From: Synechococcus sp. Cruz-7E5
Lineage (GTDB): Bacteria; Cyanobacteriota; Cyanobacteriia; PCC-6307; Cyanobiaceae
Reading direction: 5' to 3'
Length of the DNA stretch: 33,309 nucleotides
Assembly: GCF_024345995.1 (NCBI RefSeq)
Contig: NZ_JAGQCE010000021.1
Coordinates: forward strand, 1-33,309
Every line of letters starts with the position of its first letter. Position 1 is the stretch's first letter. The translations under genes were made by a program, and so were the position numbers. The notes under the pieces are model-generated. The model was not told where the DNA came from, ran no database searches, and saw nothing but the letters and a program-made list of their open reading frames with translations. Shown here piece after piece: positions 16,544-26,037 of the stretch.

Positions 16544-17347
16544 TCAGGCGCTGGGGGGAAGCAGGGGCTCGACCCCACCGAAGCGCCGTTGACGGCCCTG
16601 GTAATCCAGCACGGCCCGCAGCAGGGACTGCTCATTGAAATCGGGCCAGAGCACATCGGTGATGTGGATCTCGGCGTAGGCCAGTTGCCAGAGCAGGAAA
16701 TTGCTGATGCGGTACTCGCCGCTGCTGCGGATCAGCAGATCGGGATCCACCTCGCCTGCGGTGAGCAGTTCGGCCTCGAAGTGGGCCTCATCGATCTGTG
16801 CGGGGTCGAGTTCACCGCGGGCTGCACGTTCAGCCAGGCGCCTGGCCGCATGCACCAGCTCCCGCCGTCCGCCGTAGTTCGTGCAGACGTTGAAGTGGAT
16901 GCCGGTGTTGGCTGCGGTGCGGGCCTCGGCGGCGGCAATCCGTTCCTGCAGCCCCTCCGGTAACTGCTCCAGGTCGCCCAGGAAGCGGATGCGCACCCGC
17001 TCGCGCTCCAGGGCCTGGAGTTCACGGGCGAGCACCCGCTCGAACAGGTGCATCAGGAAGGTCACTTCCTCGCCGGGCCGGTTCCAGTTCTCGGTGGAGA
17101 AGGCGTAGACGGTGAGGGCACCAATGCCCCAGTCGCTGCAGAGACGCAGGGTGCGCTTGAGGGCTTCCACCCCCTCGCGGTGCCCCATCATCCGCGGCAG
17201 ACAGCGCTGACGGGCCCAGCGGCCGTTGCCATCCATGATCACGGCCACATGGGCCGGCAACCGGGCGGGATCCAGGCAGGCCGGCAGCAGCTCGGAGGGC
17301 TGGGCTGAAACCTGGATCGGGTCGGTGGTCGCCGGAGAGCGACTCAT
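16544..17347 (-). CDS. uppS: Isoprenyl transferase (undecaprenyl diphosphate synthase)
   Basis: This 267-residue cis-prenyltransferase adds isopentenyl diphosphate units to make the C55 lipid carrier for peptidoglycan and other envelope glycans. Visible motifs are [12 protein letters not shown] with the catalytic D39, [33 protein letters not shown] and TDVLWPDF. The N-terminal 30 residues are a variable extension. ATG 17347 overlaps the cdaA stop (ATGA). Sitting with lysA and cdaA, it belongs to a cell-wall precursor and c-di-AMP operon. Confidence 0.95.
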   Translation of the reverse strand: MSRSPATTDPIQVSAQPSELLPACLDPARLPAHVAVIMDGNGRWARQRCLPRMMGHREGVEALKRTLRLCSDWGIGALTVYAFSTENWNRPGEEVTFLMHLFERVLARELQALERERVRIRFLGDLEQLPEGLQERIAAAEARTAANTGIHFNVCTNYGGRRELVHAARRLAERAARGELDPAQIDEAHFEAELLTAGEVDPDLLIRSSGEYRISNFLLWQLAYAEIHITDVLWPDFNEQSLLRAVLDYQGRQRRFGGVEPLLPPSA

Positions 17348-18207
17348 GCGCGGGATTCGGGCGTGTCCTCGGCCACGGTACGTCCAGTGGGAAGCGGCAC
17401 CACCGAACCTCCGGGACTCTTGGCCGGGCTTTTGGTGGAGGAGGGCGCCAGAGCGGCCGTCAACAGCTCACGCAGACGGCTGCTGGTGATCGGCCGCTCC
17501 AGCTTGCCCTGGCGGGCCAGGGAAAGGGTGCCGGTCTCCTCGGAAACCACGATGCAGAGGCAGCGATCGAAGCGTTCGGTGATGCCCAGGGCCGCCAGGT
17601 GGCGGGTGCCGTAGCGGGTGATGCCCTGGCGGGACAGGGGCAGGATCACCCCAGCCGAGAGGATCCGGCTGCCGCGAACGAGCAGGGCCCCATCGTGCAG
17701 GGGGGTATCGGCGGCGAACAGGTTCAGCACCAGATCCACCGAGAGCATGGCGTCGAGCTCGATGCCGGGGTTGAGAAAGTCTTCAGGGCGCAGATCGCTG
17801 CCCAGATCCACCAGGATCAAGGCGCCCCGGCGGCCCTGGGAGAGGAGGCCGGCCGCCTCAGTGAGCATCGCCACCGCGCCCGACATCTCCTGGTCGACAA
17901 CCTGATTTCCCAGCAGCACGTCGAGGCGACCAGTGCCCAGCAGCTCCATCAGGCGCCTGAGCTCCCCCTGCCACAGGATCGCCAGGGCCAGGCTGCAGCC
18001 CAGAACAACCGCCTCCAGCAGGCGGGTGGTGAGGGGCAGGTTGGCGAAGCGCTGCACGACCCAGACGAGGGCCACCAGAAACAGCCAGCCCCGCAACAGC
18101 CACAGAGTGCGCGATTCACGCACCCGGGCCAGCAACAGCATCCCGAGAGCCGAGGCGAAGAGCAGATCCAGCAGCAGGCGCAGATCGAGGAGCCTCAGCC
18201 AGATCAC
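17344..18207 (-). CDS. cdaA: Diadenylate cyclase CdaA
   Basis: This 287-residue membrane enzyme makes c-di-AMP from two ATP. Three hydrophobic helices (about 4-26, 36-52, 62-79) are followed by the DAC domain with DGA at 172-174 (PLHDGALLV) and GTRH at 200-203. In reference cyclases the second motif is RHR; here it is R-H-L (GTRHLAALG). The C-terminus (about 255-287) is a disordered Ser/Pro/Lys stretch. It starts 20 bases after lysA and overlaps uppS by 4 bases. In Firmicutes cdaA pairs with cell-wall gene glmM; here the partners are lysA and uppS, again envelope precursors. Confidence 0.93.
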   Translation of the reverse strand: MIWLRLLDLRLLLDLLFASALGMLLLARVRESRTLWLLRGWLFLVALVWVVQRFANLPLTTRLLEAVVLGCSLALAILWQGELRRLMELLGTGRLDVLLGNQVVDQEMSGAVAMLTEAAGLLSQGRRGALILVDLGSDLRPEDFLNPGIELDAMLSVDLVLNLFAADTPLHDGALLVRGSRILSAGVILPLSRQGITRYGTRHLAALGITERFDRCLCIVVSEETGTLSLARQGKLERPITSSRLRELLTAALAPSSTKSPAKSPGGSVVPLPTGRTVAEDTPESRA

Positions 18208-18227
18208 AGATCCCTACAGCACTTGAC

Positions 18228-19652
18228 TCATGGTATCGGCCGAAAACGTTCTGGCAGGACGTCGTGGAGCAGCAGTTCGTCTGGTCGCTCCCGCCGCTGC
18301 ACCAGCTCCGCCTCACCCCCATGCACCAGCACCGCCGCGGGTCTGGGGATGCGGTTGTAGTTCGACGCCATCGAGGCGTTGTAGGCGCCTGTGGCGAAGA
18401 CCACCAGCAGGTCGCCGCTGCTGCTGGGTGGCAGGGCCAGGTCCTTGAGCAGGACGTCGCCGGATTCGCAGTGCTTGCCTGCCACGGTGACTGTTTCCGT
18501 GGCAACGGCCGTGGGCCGCTCCGCCAGTACCGCCGTGTAGCTCGACTGATACGTGATCGGCCGGGGGTTGTCGCTCATCCCCCCATCCACCGAGAGGTAG
18601 GTGCGCAGGCCGGGGATCTGCTTGCGGCTGCCGATCGTGTACAGCGTGAGGCCGGCTGTGGCCACCAGGGAGCGGCCGGGTTCGCAGAGCAGGCGCGGCA
18701 GCTCGAGATCCCGCTCGCGGCAGGCGCGCACCACGGCCTCCGCCACCCCCTTCACCCACTCCTCGATGGTCGGGGGATCATCGGAGGCCACGTAGCGGAT
18801 GCCAAGGCCGCCGCCCACGTTCAGATCACCCACGGGATGGCCTAGGGAGCGGGCCAGGGCCAGGGCATCGGCCATCACCCCGGCCAGATCCCGGTGGGGT
18901 TGCAGTTCGAAGATCTGGGAGCCGATGTGGGCATGCAGGCCAGTGAGGCGGGCCCAGGGGCACCCGGCCAGACGGCGCAGCACCGGCTCCAGCTGGTCGG
19001 GGTCGAAGCCGAACTTGCTGTCGAGGTGGCCGGTGCGGATGTACTCGTGGGTGTGGCACTCGATGCCGGGAGTGAAGCGCAACATCAGGGGCACCACGCG
19101 GCCGGCGGCCGGGGCGAGCTCGGCGAGGCGCTCCAGGTCATGGTCGTTGTCAACCACCACGGTCACGCCTTGGGCCACCGCCAGGGAGAGCTCCTCATCC
19201 GACTTGTTGTTGCCGTGGAGCACGATCCGCTCCGGCGGCATGCCCCCCTGCAGGGCAGTCAGCAGCTCACCCTCCGAGACCGCATCGAGGCCGAGACCTT
19301 CGGAGGCCACCAGGGCACTCAGCACCAGGCTGCTGTTGGCCTTGGAGGCGTAGAGCGCCAGGGATGGCCCCGGGTAGTGGGCGGCGAGAGCCTCGCGGTA
19401 GGCCCGACAGCTGGCTCGCAGGGTGGCCTCATCGAGCACATATAGGGGTGTGTCGTAGCGCCGAGCCAGTTCGCCGAGATCACAACCGCCCACCTGGAGC
19501 CTGTCGCGGTCGTCGAGGCTTGTGGTGAGGGGGGTGAGGTTGCGGTTGGGACTGAGCGGATCGGCGTTCGACTCAAAGGGGCGTATCTCCGGACTGGGCG
19601 AGGGCACGCTGCCAACGGCCTGATCTGCCGGGGTGACGGGAGAGACGGTCAT
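18228..19652 (-). CDS. lysA: Diaminopimelate decarboxylase
   Basis: This 474-residue PLP enzyme turns meso-diaminopimelate into lysine, the last lysine step and a branch point with peptidoglycan. PLP binds K104 (LYASKANSS). HIGSQIF, GGGLGIRY, EPGRSLVATAG and HCESGD (the active-site Cys at the dimer interface) are all present. The frame stays open to 20201, but that part overlaps the divergent rimI. ATG 19652, or ATG 19658/19661 close by, is the likely start, with AAGG just upstream. The first 45 residues are a Pro/Ser-rich extension. It heads the leftward run, 45 bases from the divergent rimI. Confidence 0.95.
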   Translation of the reverse strand: MTVSPVTPADQAVGSVPSPSPEIRPFESNADPLSPNRNLTPLTTSLDDRDRLQVGGCDLGELARRYDTPLYVLDEATLRASCRAYREALAAHYPGPSLALYASKANSSLVLSALVASEGLGLDAVSEGELLTALQGGMPPERIVLHGNNKSDEELSLAVAQGVTVVVDNDHDLERLAELAPAAGRVVPLMLRFTPGIECHTHEYIRTGHLDSKFGFDPDQLEPVLRRLAGCPWARLTGLHAHIGSQIFELQPHRDLAGVMADALALARSLGHPVGDLNVGGGLGIRYVASDDPPTIEEWVKGVAEAVVRACRERDLELPRLLCEPGRSLVATAGLTLYTIGSRKQIPGLRTYLSVDGGMSDNPRPITYQSSYTAVLAERPTAVATETVTVAGKHCESGDVLLKDLALPPSSSGDLLVVFATGAYNASMASNYNRIPRPAAVLVHGGEAELVQRRERPDELLLHDVLPERFRPIP

Positions 19653-19697
19653 CGGCATCATCCTTGGGGCTGTGTCCTGTAGACCCCAATCGTAAGG

Positions 19698-20174
19698 ATG
19701 AGCATCGGAGGGGCTGGGCCGACCGAGCTGAGCACCCAGCGTCTGGCTCCAGGCCATGCGGGAGCCTGCCAAGAGCTCGATCAGCTCTGCCGGCTCCAGG
19801 GCTGGGACCTGCAGCAGTGGAGCCAGGAGCTGGAGGGGAGCGGGCGCAGCGTGCTCGGGGTGTTTCACGGCTGCGAACTGGTGGCGGTGGGCAGCAGCTG
19901 GTTGATCCTCGATGAGCTGCAGATCCTGCTGGTGCTGGTGCACCCCGGGCATCGCCGCATCGGCCTGGCCAGCATGGTGATGAATGAACTGATGCGGGAC
20001 GGGCGTGAGCGGGGCGCCAGCGGGGCCAGCCTGGAGGTGGCGGTTGGCAACACGGCCGCGCTTGGGCTCTACGGCTCGCTCGGATTCCGCAGCACCGGCC
20101 GCCGTCGCGGTTACTACCGCGATGGACAGGACGCTCTGATCCAATGGCGCCAACTCGATGACACAACTGGATAG
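19698..20174 (+). CDS. rimI: GNAT N-acetyltransferase, RimI-like
   Basis: This is a 158-residue GNAT domain. The acetyl-CoA loop is VHPGHRRIGLASMVMNELM (R-R-x-G-x-A type), followed by ASLEVAVGNTAALGLYGSLGFRSTGRRRGYY, the RimI signature with the Y-x-x-L-G-F end. RimI acetylates the N-terminal Ala of ribosomal protein S18; other N-terminal targets are possible. It is divergent from lysA and upstream of clpC in the same direction. The ATG at 19698 has AAGG directly before it. Its stop lies in the loop of a perfect hairpin. Confidence 0.88.
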   Translation: MSIGGAGPTELSTQRLAPGHAGACQELDQLCRLQGWDLQQWSQELEGSGRSVLGVFHGCELVAVGSSWLILDELQILLVLVHPGHRRIGLASMVMNELMRDGRERGASGASLEVAVGNTAALGLYGSLGFRSTGRRRGYYRDGQDALIQWRQLDDTTG

Positions 20175-20185
20175 TTGTGTCATCG
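20156..20185. terminator. Hairpin around the rimI stop codon
   Basis: CGATGACACAACT (20156-20168) and AGTTGTGTCATCG (20173-20185) pair perfectly over 13 bases with loop GGAT; the TAG stop begins in the loop. No T-run follows, so it is not a textbook intrinsic terminator. It could end or protect the rimI transcript. Confidence 0.45.
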
Positions 20186-20310
20186 CTGACTGCAACACCA
20201 ATCACTGGCGATCACGGAGGTACGGATTGCCGCCATTTGTTGATGCGTAAGGCCGTACGAATCCAGCCTCCAATATGTGGTGATCGAGGTGCCCGATCCC
20301 TGCTGTTGCA

Positions 20311-20341
20311 GTGATTCTGCCCGAATTGAAGGCAGAATCAC
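20311..20341. promoter_or_regulatory. Inverted repeat upstream of clpC
   Basis: GTGATTCTGCC (20311-20321) and GGCAGAATCAC (20331-20341) are perfect 11-base arms with a 9-base spacer, about 50 bases before the clpC ATG. It may be an operator or a hairpin in the clpC leader. It does not match the CIRCE element (TTAGCACTC-N9-GAGTGCTAA), although the 9-base spacing is the same. Confidence 0.5.
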
Positions 20342-20392
20342 GCACACCCTCTCAGCCCTGATAGGTTGGTGTGACTTGCACAGGCACCGCAG

Positions 20393-22963
20393 ATGTTCGA
20401 GCGGTTTACCGAGAAGGCCATCAAGGTGATCATGCTGGCCCAGGAAGAGGCCCGAAGGCTGGGCCACAACTTCGTGGGCACTGAGCAGATCCTGCTGGGT
20501 CTGATCGGTGAGGGGACTGGTGTGGCCGCCAAGGTGCTCAAGTCGATGGGTGTCAACCTCAAGGACGCCCGTGTCGAGGTGGAGAAGATCATCGGTCGCG
20601 GTTCCGGATTCGTCGCTGTTGAAATTCCGTTCACGCCTCGGGCCAAGCGCGTTCTGGAGCTCTCGCTGGAAGAGGCCCGTCAGCTCGGGCACAACTACAT
20701 CGGCACTGAGCACCTGCTGCTGGGGTTGATCCGGGAGGGTGAGGGCGTTGCCGCTCGCGTTCTGGAGAATCTCGGGGTTGATCTGGCCAAGGTGCGCACC
20801 CAGGTGATCCGCATGCTGGGCGAAACCGCAGAGGTCACCGCTGGTGGTGGCGGCAGCAAAGGCTCCACCAAAACCCCCACACTCGACGAATTCGGCAGCA
20901 ACCTCACCCAGCTGGCAGCCGAGGGCAAGCTTGATCCCGTGGTGGGTCGCCACAACGAGATTGATCGGGTTGTGCAGATCCTTGGTCGGCGTACCAAGAA
21001 CAACCCTGTGCTGATCGGTGAACCCGGCGTCGGCAAGACCGCCCTCGCTGAAGGGCTTGCCCAGCGCATCGTGATCGGCGAAGTTCCCGACATCCTGGAA
21101 GACAAGCGGGTCCTCACCCTCGATATCGGCCTGCTGGTGGCCGGCACCAAGTACAGGGGTGAATTTGAGGAGCGCCTCAAGAAAATCATGGAAGAGATCC
21201 GGGGCGCGGGCAACGTGATCCTGGTGATCGATGAGGTTCACACCCTGATCGGTGCCGGCGCTGCCGAAGGGGCGATCGATGCCGCCAACATTCTCAAGCC
21301 GGCTCTGGCCCGCGGTGAACTGCAGTGCATCGGTGCCACCACCCTGGATGAATACCGAAAGCACATTGAGCGCGATGCAGCTCTCGAGCGCCGTTTCCAG
21401 CCTGTGATGGTCGGCGAGCCCTCCGTGCTCGACACCATTGAGATTCTCAGAGGGTTGCGCGAGCGCTATGAGCAGCACCATCGCCTGAAAATCAGCGATG
21501 AAGCCCTGGTGGCAGCAGCCACCCTCGGTGATCGCTACATTTCCGATCGCTTCCTGCCCGATAAGGCCATCGATCTGGTCGATGAAGCCGGCAGCCGCGT
21601 GCGCTTGTTGAACTCCAAGCTGCCTCCTGCGGCCAAGGAGCTCGACAAGCAACTGCGGGCAATTCAGAAGCAGAAAGAAGATTCCGTTCGCCAGCAGGAC
21701 TTCGGCAAGGCAGGTGAACTGCGCGACAAGGAAGTGGAATTGCGCGATCAGATCCGCTCAATTCTTCAGGCTCGTCGCGATGAGGAGCCGGCGGTTTCAA
21801 CCGCTGTCGAAGGATCCGCCGAGGCACTGGCCGAGGCGGAGGTCAACACCGCCGCCGACAATGCCCTGGCTTCCTCCAGCGGCGAGCGCCATCCGGTGGT
21901 CACCGAAGAGGACATCGCCCAGATCGTGGCCTCCTGGACCGGTGTTCCCGTGCAGAAGCTCACCGAGAGCGAATCGGTGAAGTTGCTGAACATGGAAGAG
22001 ACCCTGCACCAGCGCCTGATCGGCCAGGACGAGGCTGTCAGGGCGGTGTCCAAGGCGATCCGCCGTGCCCGGGTGGGCCTGAAAAACCCCAACCGCCCGA
22101 TCGCCAGCTTCATCTTCTCCGGCCCTACTGGCGTGGGCAAAACTGAGCTCACCAAGTCTCTGGCCGCCTATTTCTTCGGCAGCGAGGAGGCGATGATCCG
22201 CCTCGACATGTCCGAGTTCATGGAGCGCCACACCGTCAGCAAGCTGATCGGTTCACCTCCTGGTTATGTGGGCTTCAACGAAGGCGGACAGCTCACTGAG
22301 GCCGTGCGCCGTCGTCCCTATACCGTGGTGCTCTTCGATGAGATCGAGAAAGCTCACCCCGATGTGTTCAATCTTCTGCTGCAGCTCCTCGAAGACGGTC
22401 GACTGACTGATTCGAAAGGCCGCACAGTGGACTTCAAGAACACTCTCATCATCATGACGTCGAACATCGGCTCGAAGGTGATTGAAAAGGGTGGCGGTGG
22501 CCTCGGTTTTGAATTCTCCGGCGCTGCAGTGGAGGAAACTCAGTACAATCGCATCCGCTCCCTGGTCAACGAGGAGCTCAAGCAGTACTTCCGTCCTGAG
22601 TTTCTCAACCGTCTTGATGAAATCATCGTCTTCCGGCAACTCAGCCGCGACGAGGTCAAAGAGATCGCCGAGATCATGCTTCGCGAAGTGTTCGGGCGTA
22701 TGCAGGAGAAAGGTATTGGCCTCTCAGTCACCGAGGCCTTCAAGGAGCGCCTCGTTGAAGAGGGCTACAACCCCAGCTATGGCGCCCGTCCGCTGCGCCG
22801 GGCCGTGATGCGTCTGCTTGAAGACTCTCTGGCTGAGGAATTCCTCTCCGGGCGTCTGAAGGAGGGTGATTCAGCCTTGGTCGATGTCAACGACGAGAAG
22901 CAGGTGGTGATCCGCCACCAGACCGTTGTTGCTGAGCCGGAACTGGCCGGTGCCAGCGTCTGA
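20393..22963 (+). CDS. clpC: ATP-dependent Clp protease ATPase subunit ClpC
   Basis: This 856-residue Hsp100 unfoldase feeds substrates to ClpP-type proteases; in cyanobacteria ClpC is essential and works with ClpP3/ClpR. The N-domain has two repeats ([22 protein letters not shown] and a second at about 83). D1 has Walker [10 protein letters not shown] (209-217); a UVR motif lies at about 416-455 (QRAx-type [22 protein letters not shown] region). D2 has GPTGVGKTE (577-585), [13 protein letters not shown] and the sensor-2 GARPLRR. Between UVR and D2 is an Ala/Glu-rich linker (about 465-500). A near-complete match throughout fixes ATG 20393. A stem-loop lies upstream and the next gene starts 7 bases after the stop. 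Confidence 0.97.
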   Translation: MFERFTEKAIKVIMLAQEEARRLGHNFVGTEQILLGLIGEGTGVAAKVLKSMGVNLKDARVEVEKIIGRGSGFVAVEIPFTPRAKRVLELSLEEARQLGHNYIGTEHLLLGLIREGEGVAARVLENLGVDLAKVRTQVIRMLGETAEVTAGGGGSKGSTKTPTLDEFGSNLTQLAAEGKLDPVVGRHNEIDRVVQILGRRTKNNPVLIGEPGVGKTALAEGLAQRIVIGEVPDILEDKRVLTLDIGLLVAGTKYRGEFEERLKKIMEEIRGAGNVILVIDEVHTLIGAGAAEGAIDAANILKPALARGELQCIGATTLDEYRKHIERDAALERRFQPVMVGEPSVLDTIEILRGLRERYEQHHRLKISDEALVAAATLGDRYISDRFLPDKAIDLVDEAGSRVRLLNSKLPPAAKELDKQLRAIQKQKEDSVRQQDFGKAGELRDKEVELRDQIRSILQARRDEEPAVSTAVEGSAEALAEAEVNTAADNALASSSGERHPVVTEEDIAQIVASWTGVPVQKLTESESVKLLNMEETLHQRLIGQDEAVRAVSKAIRRARVGLKNPNRPIASFIFSGPTGVGKTELTKSLAAYFFGSEEAMIRLDMSEFMERHTVSKLIGSPPGYVGFNEGGQLTEAVRRRPYTVVLFDEIEKAHPDVFNLLLQLLEDGRLTDSKGRTVDFKNTLIIMTSNIGSKVIEKGGGGLGFEFSGAAVEETQYNRIRSLVNEELKQYFRPEFLNRLDEIIVFRQLSRDEVKEIAEIMLREVFGRMQEKGIGLSVTEAFKERLVEEGYNPSYGARPLRRAVMRLLEDSLAEEFLSGRLKEGDSALVDVNDEKQVVIRHQTVVAEPELAGASV

Positions 22964-22970
22964 CGCCTTG

Positions 22971-24128
22971 ATGGTGACAGCCCTCAGTCAGCACGCGATT
23001 GCCCCCGCCCGCCTGGTGCGGGGGCCTTCCGCATGGTCGTCTTCACTCGACTCGCTGCCCTCCCTCTGCCGCCGACCGCTGCTGCTGGGCCGCAGTTCCG
23101 CCACAGCTGATCTGCGCAGACAAGCTTGCGCGGATCTGTTGCAGCTGGGGCTTGAGCCCGTTGCAGCCTCGCTTTTGTTCGACTGCTGTGAGCACGATCT
23201 TCAGCGCCTCGCGGCAGAAGCCCAGGCTGGCCGTTGCGACGGAGTCATTGCCATGGGTGGCGGCAAGGTGCTTGATGCGGGCAAATTGCTGGCCCATCGC
23301 CTCGGTCTGTCGTGCATCACCGTGCCCACCAGTGCCGCCACCTGCGCCGGCTGGACAGCCCTGGCCAACCTCTATTCAGTGGAAGGGGCCTTTCGCTCCG
23401 ATGTGGCTCTGGATCGCTGCCCCGACCTGTTGATTTTCGATCACGATCTGGTGCTGCAAGCTCCTGGGCGCACCCTTGCCAGCGGCATCGCCGATGCGAT
23501 CGCCAAGTGGTATGAGGCTTCAGTGAGCAGTGGCGCCAGTGGCGATGGCCTGGTGCAGCAGGCGGTGCAGCAGGCCCGTGTCCTGCGCGATCAACTGCTG
23601 CTGGAGGGTGAGGCAGCCCTGGCCGTGCCCGGTGGCGAAGCCTGGGTGCGGGTGGCTGAGGCTGCAGCTCTCACCGCCGGCCTGATCGGCGGCCTTGGTG
23701 GTGCCCGCTGTCGCACCGTGGCCGCTCACGCTGTTCACAACGGACTCACCCAGTTGCCCGCCTGCCACCACCTTCTCCATGGTGAAAAGGTGGGCTTCGG
23801 CGTTCTCGCCCAGTTACGTCTGGAGGAGCTTCTCGGTGGCCACCGCCTGGCCAGCCAGGCCCGTCGCCAGCTGATCACCTTCTTCAGGGCCCTGGGCCTG
23901 CCAGTGAGCCTCGAAGACCTCGGCCTCGCCGAGGCCAGCCTCAACGACCTCAACACTGTCTGCTCCTTCGCCGTTCAGCCAGGCTCAGATCTTCACCGCT
24001 TGCCCTTCGCCGTCAGCGCCAACGACCTGTTGACCGCCATGGTGAGCACCACGGCGGAGTCACGTCAGGCTGAAAGCGTTCCAGCTCCCTTCCCCGAGAC
24101 CAGCCGTTGCCCTGAGAACAGCCCTTGA
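22971..24128 (+). CDS. GldA-like iron-containing alcohol/glycerol dehydrogenase family
   Basis: This 385-residue NAD(P)-dependent dehydrogenase belongs to the glycerol dehydrogenase branch. Seen are AMGGGKVLDAGKLLAH (nucleotide loop, near 95), TVPTSAATCAGWTALANLY, and metal ligands in SGIADAIAKWYE (Asp), AAHAVHNGL (His) and HLLHGEKVGFG (His). ATG 22971 follows the clpC stop by 7 bases; the longer frame into clpC is rejected. The last 25 residues are a Pro/Ser-rich tail. The substrate is not known. The stop overlaps the TTG start of the hydrolase gene, so the two are likely made together. Confidence 0.85.
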   Translation: MVTALSQHAIAPARLVRGPSAWSSSLDSLPSLCRRPLLLGRSSATADLRRQACADLLQLGLEPVAASLLFDCCEHDLQRLAAEAQAGRCDGVIAMGGGKVLDAGKLLAHRLGLSCITVPTSAATCAGWTALANLYSVEGAFRSDVALDRCPDLLIFDHDLVLQAPGRTLASGIADAIAKWYEASVSSGASGDGLVQQAVQQARVLRDQLLLEGEAALAVPGGEAWVRVAEAAALTAGLIGGLGGARCRTVAAHAVHNGLTQLPACHHLLHGEKVGFGVLAQLRLEELLGGHRLASQARRQLITFFRALGLPVSLEDLGLAEASLNDLNTVCSFAVQPGSDLHRLPFAVSANDLLTAMVSTTAESRQAESVPAPFPETSRCPENSP

Positions 24129-25015
24129 GTCGCTTCCCCCAGGCGGAGTGGTGTCAGGGTCCGGAGTTGATCGCCAGAGCCGCCACCAACCTGCTCGACC
24201 CCCAGGGGCGTGACCTGGCAGGACGGGTGCAGTGGTGGCAGCTGCCTGGATTCACGGGGCAATGGCCCGTTGCCGTGCTCGGAGAGGGTGAACCGCTGCT
24301 GCTCCTGCATGGTTTTGACAGTTCCCTGCTGGAGTTCCGGCGGTTGGCGCCACTGCTGGCTTCCCGCTTTCGGCTCTACATTCCCGACCTCTACGGGTTT
24401 GGTTTCAGCCCTCGCCCCAGTTCTGGCCGATACAACCCAGGTGGTGTGATCGACCATCTCATGGCGGTGGTGGAGCGCATCGAGTCGGCCTCAGCTCCGA
24501 ACTCATCACCACCTTTGGGTCTCATCGGCGCCTCCATGGGCGGAGCGGTGGCGGTGGAGCTGGCCCGACGTCTGCCTTCCCGGGTAGGCCGGCTGCTGCT
24601 GTTGGCACCCGCCGGACTCACAGGACGCCCCATGCCCCTGCCCCCCCTGCTGGATCGCCTTGGGGTGCGCTTTCTAGCCCTGCCGGGGGTGAGGCGCGGG
24701 CTTTGCCGTCAGGCTTTTGCCAACCCCGACATGAGCGTGGGGCCTGCCGAGGAGGAGATCGCTTCGCTCCACCTTCAGGTGATTGGCTGGGGAGATGCCC
24801 TGGGCAGCTTCGCCCGCAGCGGAGGCTTTGCCGGATGCGGAGACCCACTGCCAGCCCAGCCCCTCAAGGTGCTTTGGGGAGCCGATGACCGGATCCTGCG
24901 CCAGCCACAGAAGCAAGCCGCCCTGGCCCTGCTGGGCGATCGGCTCGTGGAACTGTCGGCCTGCGGCCACCTCCCCCACCTGGACCGGCCCGAGGCCGTG
25001 GCCGCCGTCTGCTGA
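24125..25015 (+). CDS. Alpha/beta hydrolase
   Basis: This is a 296-residue alpha/beta hydrolase. LLLLHGFDSSLLEFRRL carries the oxyanion HG motif, GASMGGAVA the nucleophile Ser, WGADDRIL the acid Asp and CGHLPHLDRPE the His, so the catalytic triad is complete. A cap region lies between (about 160-225). The start is TTG 24125 in a TTGA overlap with the dehydrogenase stop; no other start fits as well. Related cyanobacterial proteins are annotated only by fold. The gene order suggests a shared task with the dehydrogenase. Confidence 0.85.
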   Translation: MSRFPQAEWCQGPELIARAATNLLDPQGRDLAGRVQWWQLPGFTGQWPVAVLGEGEPLLLLHGFDSSLLEFRRLAPLLASRFRLYIPDLYGFGFSPRPSSGRYNPGGVIDHLMAVVERIESASAPNSSPPLGLIGASMGGAVAVELARRLPSRVGRLLLLAPAGLTGRPMPLPPLLDRLGVRFLALPGVRRGLCRQAFANPDMSVGPAEEEIASLHLQVIGWGDALGSFARSGGFAGCGDPLPAQPLKVLWGADDRILRQPQKQAALALLGDRLVELSACGHLPHLDRPEAVAAVC

Positions 25016-25055
25016 AGCCAGAGAGCGGCGGCCGACGGGCCTGCGGGACCTCAGC

Positions 25056-26015
25056 TCACCAGAGGCCGCGAATCGGAGCGGACTCAGGAATGGGCTGGAC
25101 GAACGGTTCAGGGGCAGGTTGCGGCGCCGGTTCGGGGGACGGTGCCGGGGTCACCACCACCGGCTGGGGAGCCGGCTGTCCGAAGCGGTAGCGGAAGCCC
25201 AGCTTGGCGCCGAAGTCGTTGTAAGAGTCGTAGCGGATGTTGTCGCCTTCGAAGCCGGAAGCGCCGGAGTAGGTGCCCTCAAGGTAGACGTCACTGGCGT
25301 TGCTGACGCCATAGCTAACCCCCAGCTTGGCCTGCCAGCCGAACAGCCCCTCGTTGGCGCTACCAGTGGAGGCGCTTTCATCGCCATTGGAGACCCTGAT
25401 GCGGGGTGTGCTCAGGTTGGTGTAACCGACACCGCCACCGATGTAAGGAGTCCAGCGGCTGCCGGTGCTGATGTCCCAGTAGCCACTGACGAAGATGTCG
25501 TTCTTGTTGATGATGCCGGATGAGCTCAGATCGTAGTCGTTCCCATTGATCGAGAAGGACACATCGTTGACGCTGGCGCGGGTGTAGACGTAACTCAGCT
25601 CCGTACGGATCGCGCCAAAGTCGTAACCAACCGCGAGGTCGCCGGAAAAGCCGCCACCGAAACCGAGATCGCCGTTGACGTTCTCAAAGCCGCGGTCATC
25701 CAGGTTGCGGGTGCGGATGCCGGTGTCCGTGGGCCAGGCAGCGCCGAGGCCGAGGCCGATGTACCAACCGGTGGCCTGCTCATAAATGGGCGCTTCGTTG
25801 CTGCCGAAACTCTGGGCCAGGCTGGCATTGGTCTTGGCGTTGGGCTCAGCGCCAGGGCTGAGGGCGATGGCTGTGCCATCAGGTGAGAGCAGTGCGGCTG
25901 ACCCGGGCGCCATTGCGGCGGCGGGCTCAGCGGCACGAGCTGGGATAGCGAGGAGGGTGCCAGCGGCGCTGGCGGCAAATCCAGCGAACACGGCAAGCAT
26001 TTTCTTGTTGTCCAT
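25056..26015 (-). CDS. Outer-membrane beta-barrel protein with proline-rich tail
   Basis: This is a 319-residue precursor. A signal peptide (MDNKKMLAVFAGFAASAAG up to ARA-AEP, cleavage near 28) is followed by an Ala/Ser-rich stretch, then an eight-strand-type barrel with alternating residues (GWYIGLGLGAAWP, DLAVGYDFGAIRTELSYVY, YIGGGVGYTNL, FGAKLGFRYRF), like OmpA/OmpW N-terminal domains. After the last strand comes a 40-residue Pro/Ala tail (PAPQPVVVTPAPSPEPAPQP) ending in GLW, with no OmpA peptidoglycan domain. ATG 26015 is preferred to 26042 because GAGG lies 6 bases before it. It ends 40 bases from the convergent hydrolase gene. Confidence 0.85.
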   Translation of the reverse strand: MDNKKMLAVFAGFAASAAGTLLAIPARAAEPAAAMAPGSAALLSPDGTAIALSPGAEPNAKTNASLAQSFGSNEAPIYEQATGWYIGLGLGAAWPTDTGIRTRNLDDRGFENVNGDLGFGGGFSGDLAVGYDFGAIRTELSYVYTRASVNDVSFSINGNDYDLSSSGIINKNDIFVSGYWDISTGSRWTPYIGGGVGYTNLSTPRIRVSNGDESASTGSANEGLFGWQAKLGVSYGVSNASDVYLEGTYSGASGFEGDNIRYDSYNDFGAKLGFRYRFGQPAPQPVVVTPAPSPEPAPQPAPEPFVQPIPESAPIRGLW

Positions 26016-26037
26016 GGTGAACCTCATGCTTGTATTG

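Noticed and set aside
19653-20201. 183-codon N-terminal extension of lysA
   Set aside because: It is antisense to rimI and has no LysA-like content; ATG 19652 with nearby AAGG fits better.
20311-20341. CIRCE heat-shock operator before clpC
   Set aside because: The spacing is 9 bases but the arm sequence does not match CIRCE.
20180-21652. 490-codon minus-strand frame
   Set aside because: Antisense to the highly conserved clpC; a codon-bias shadow.
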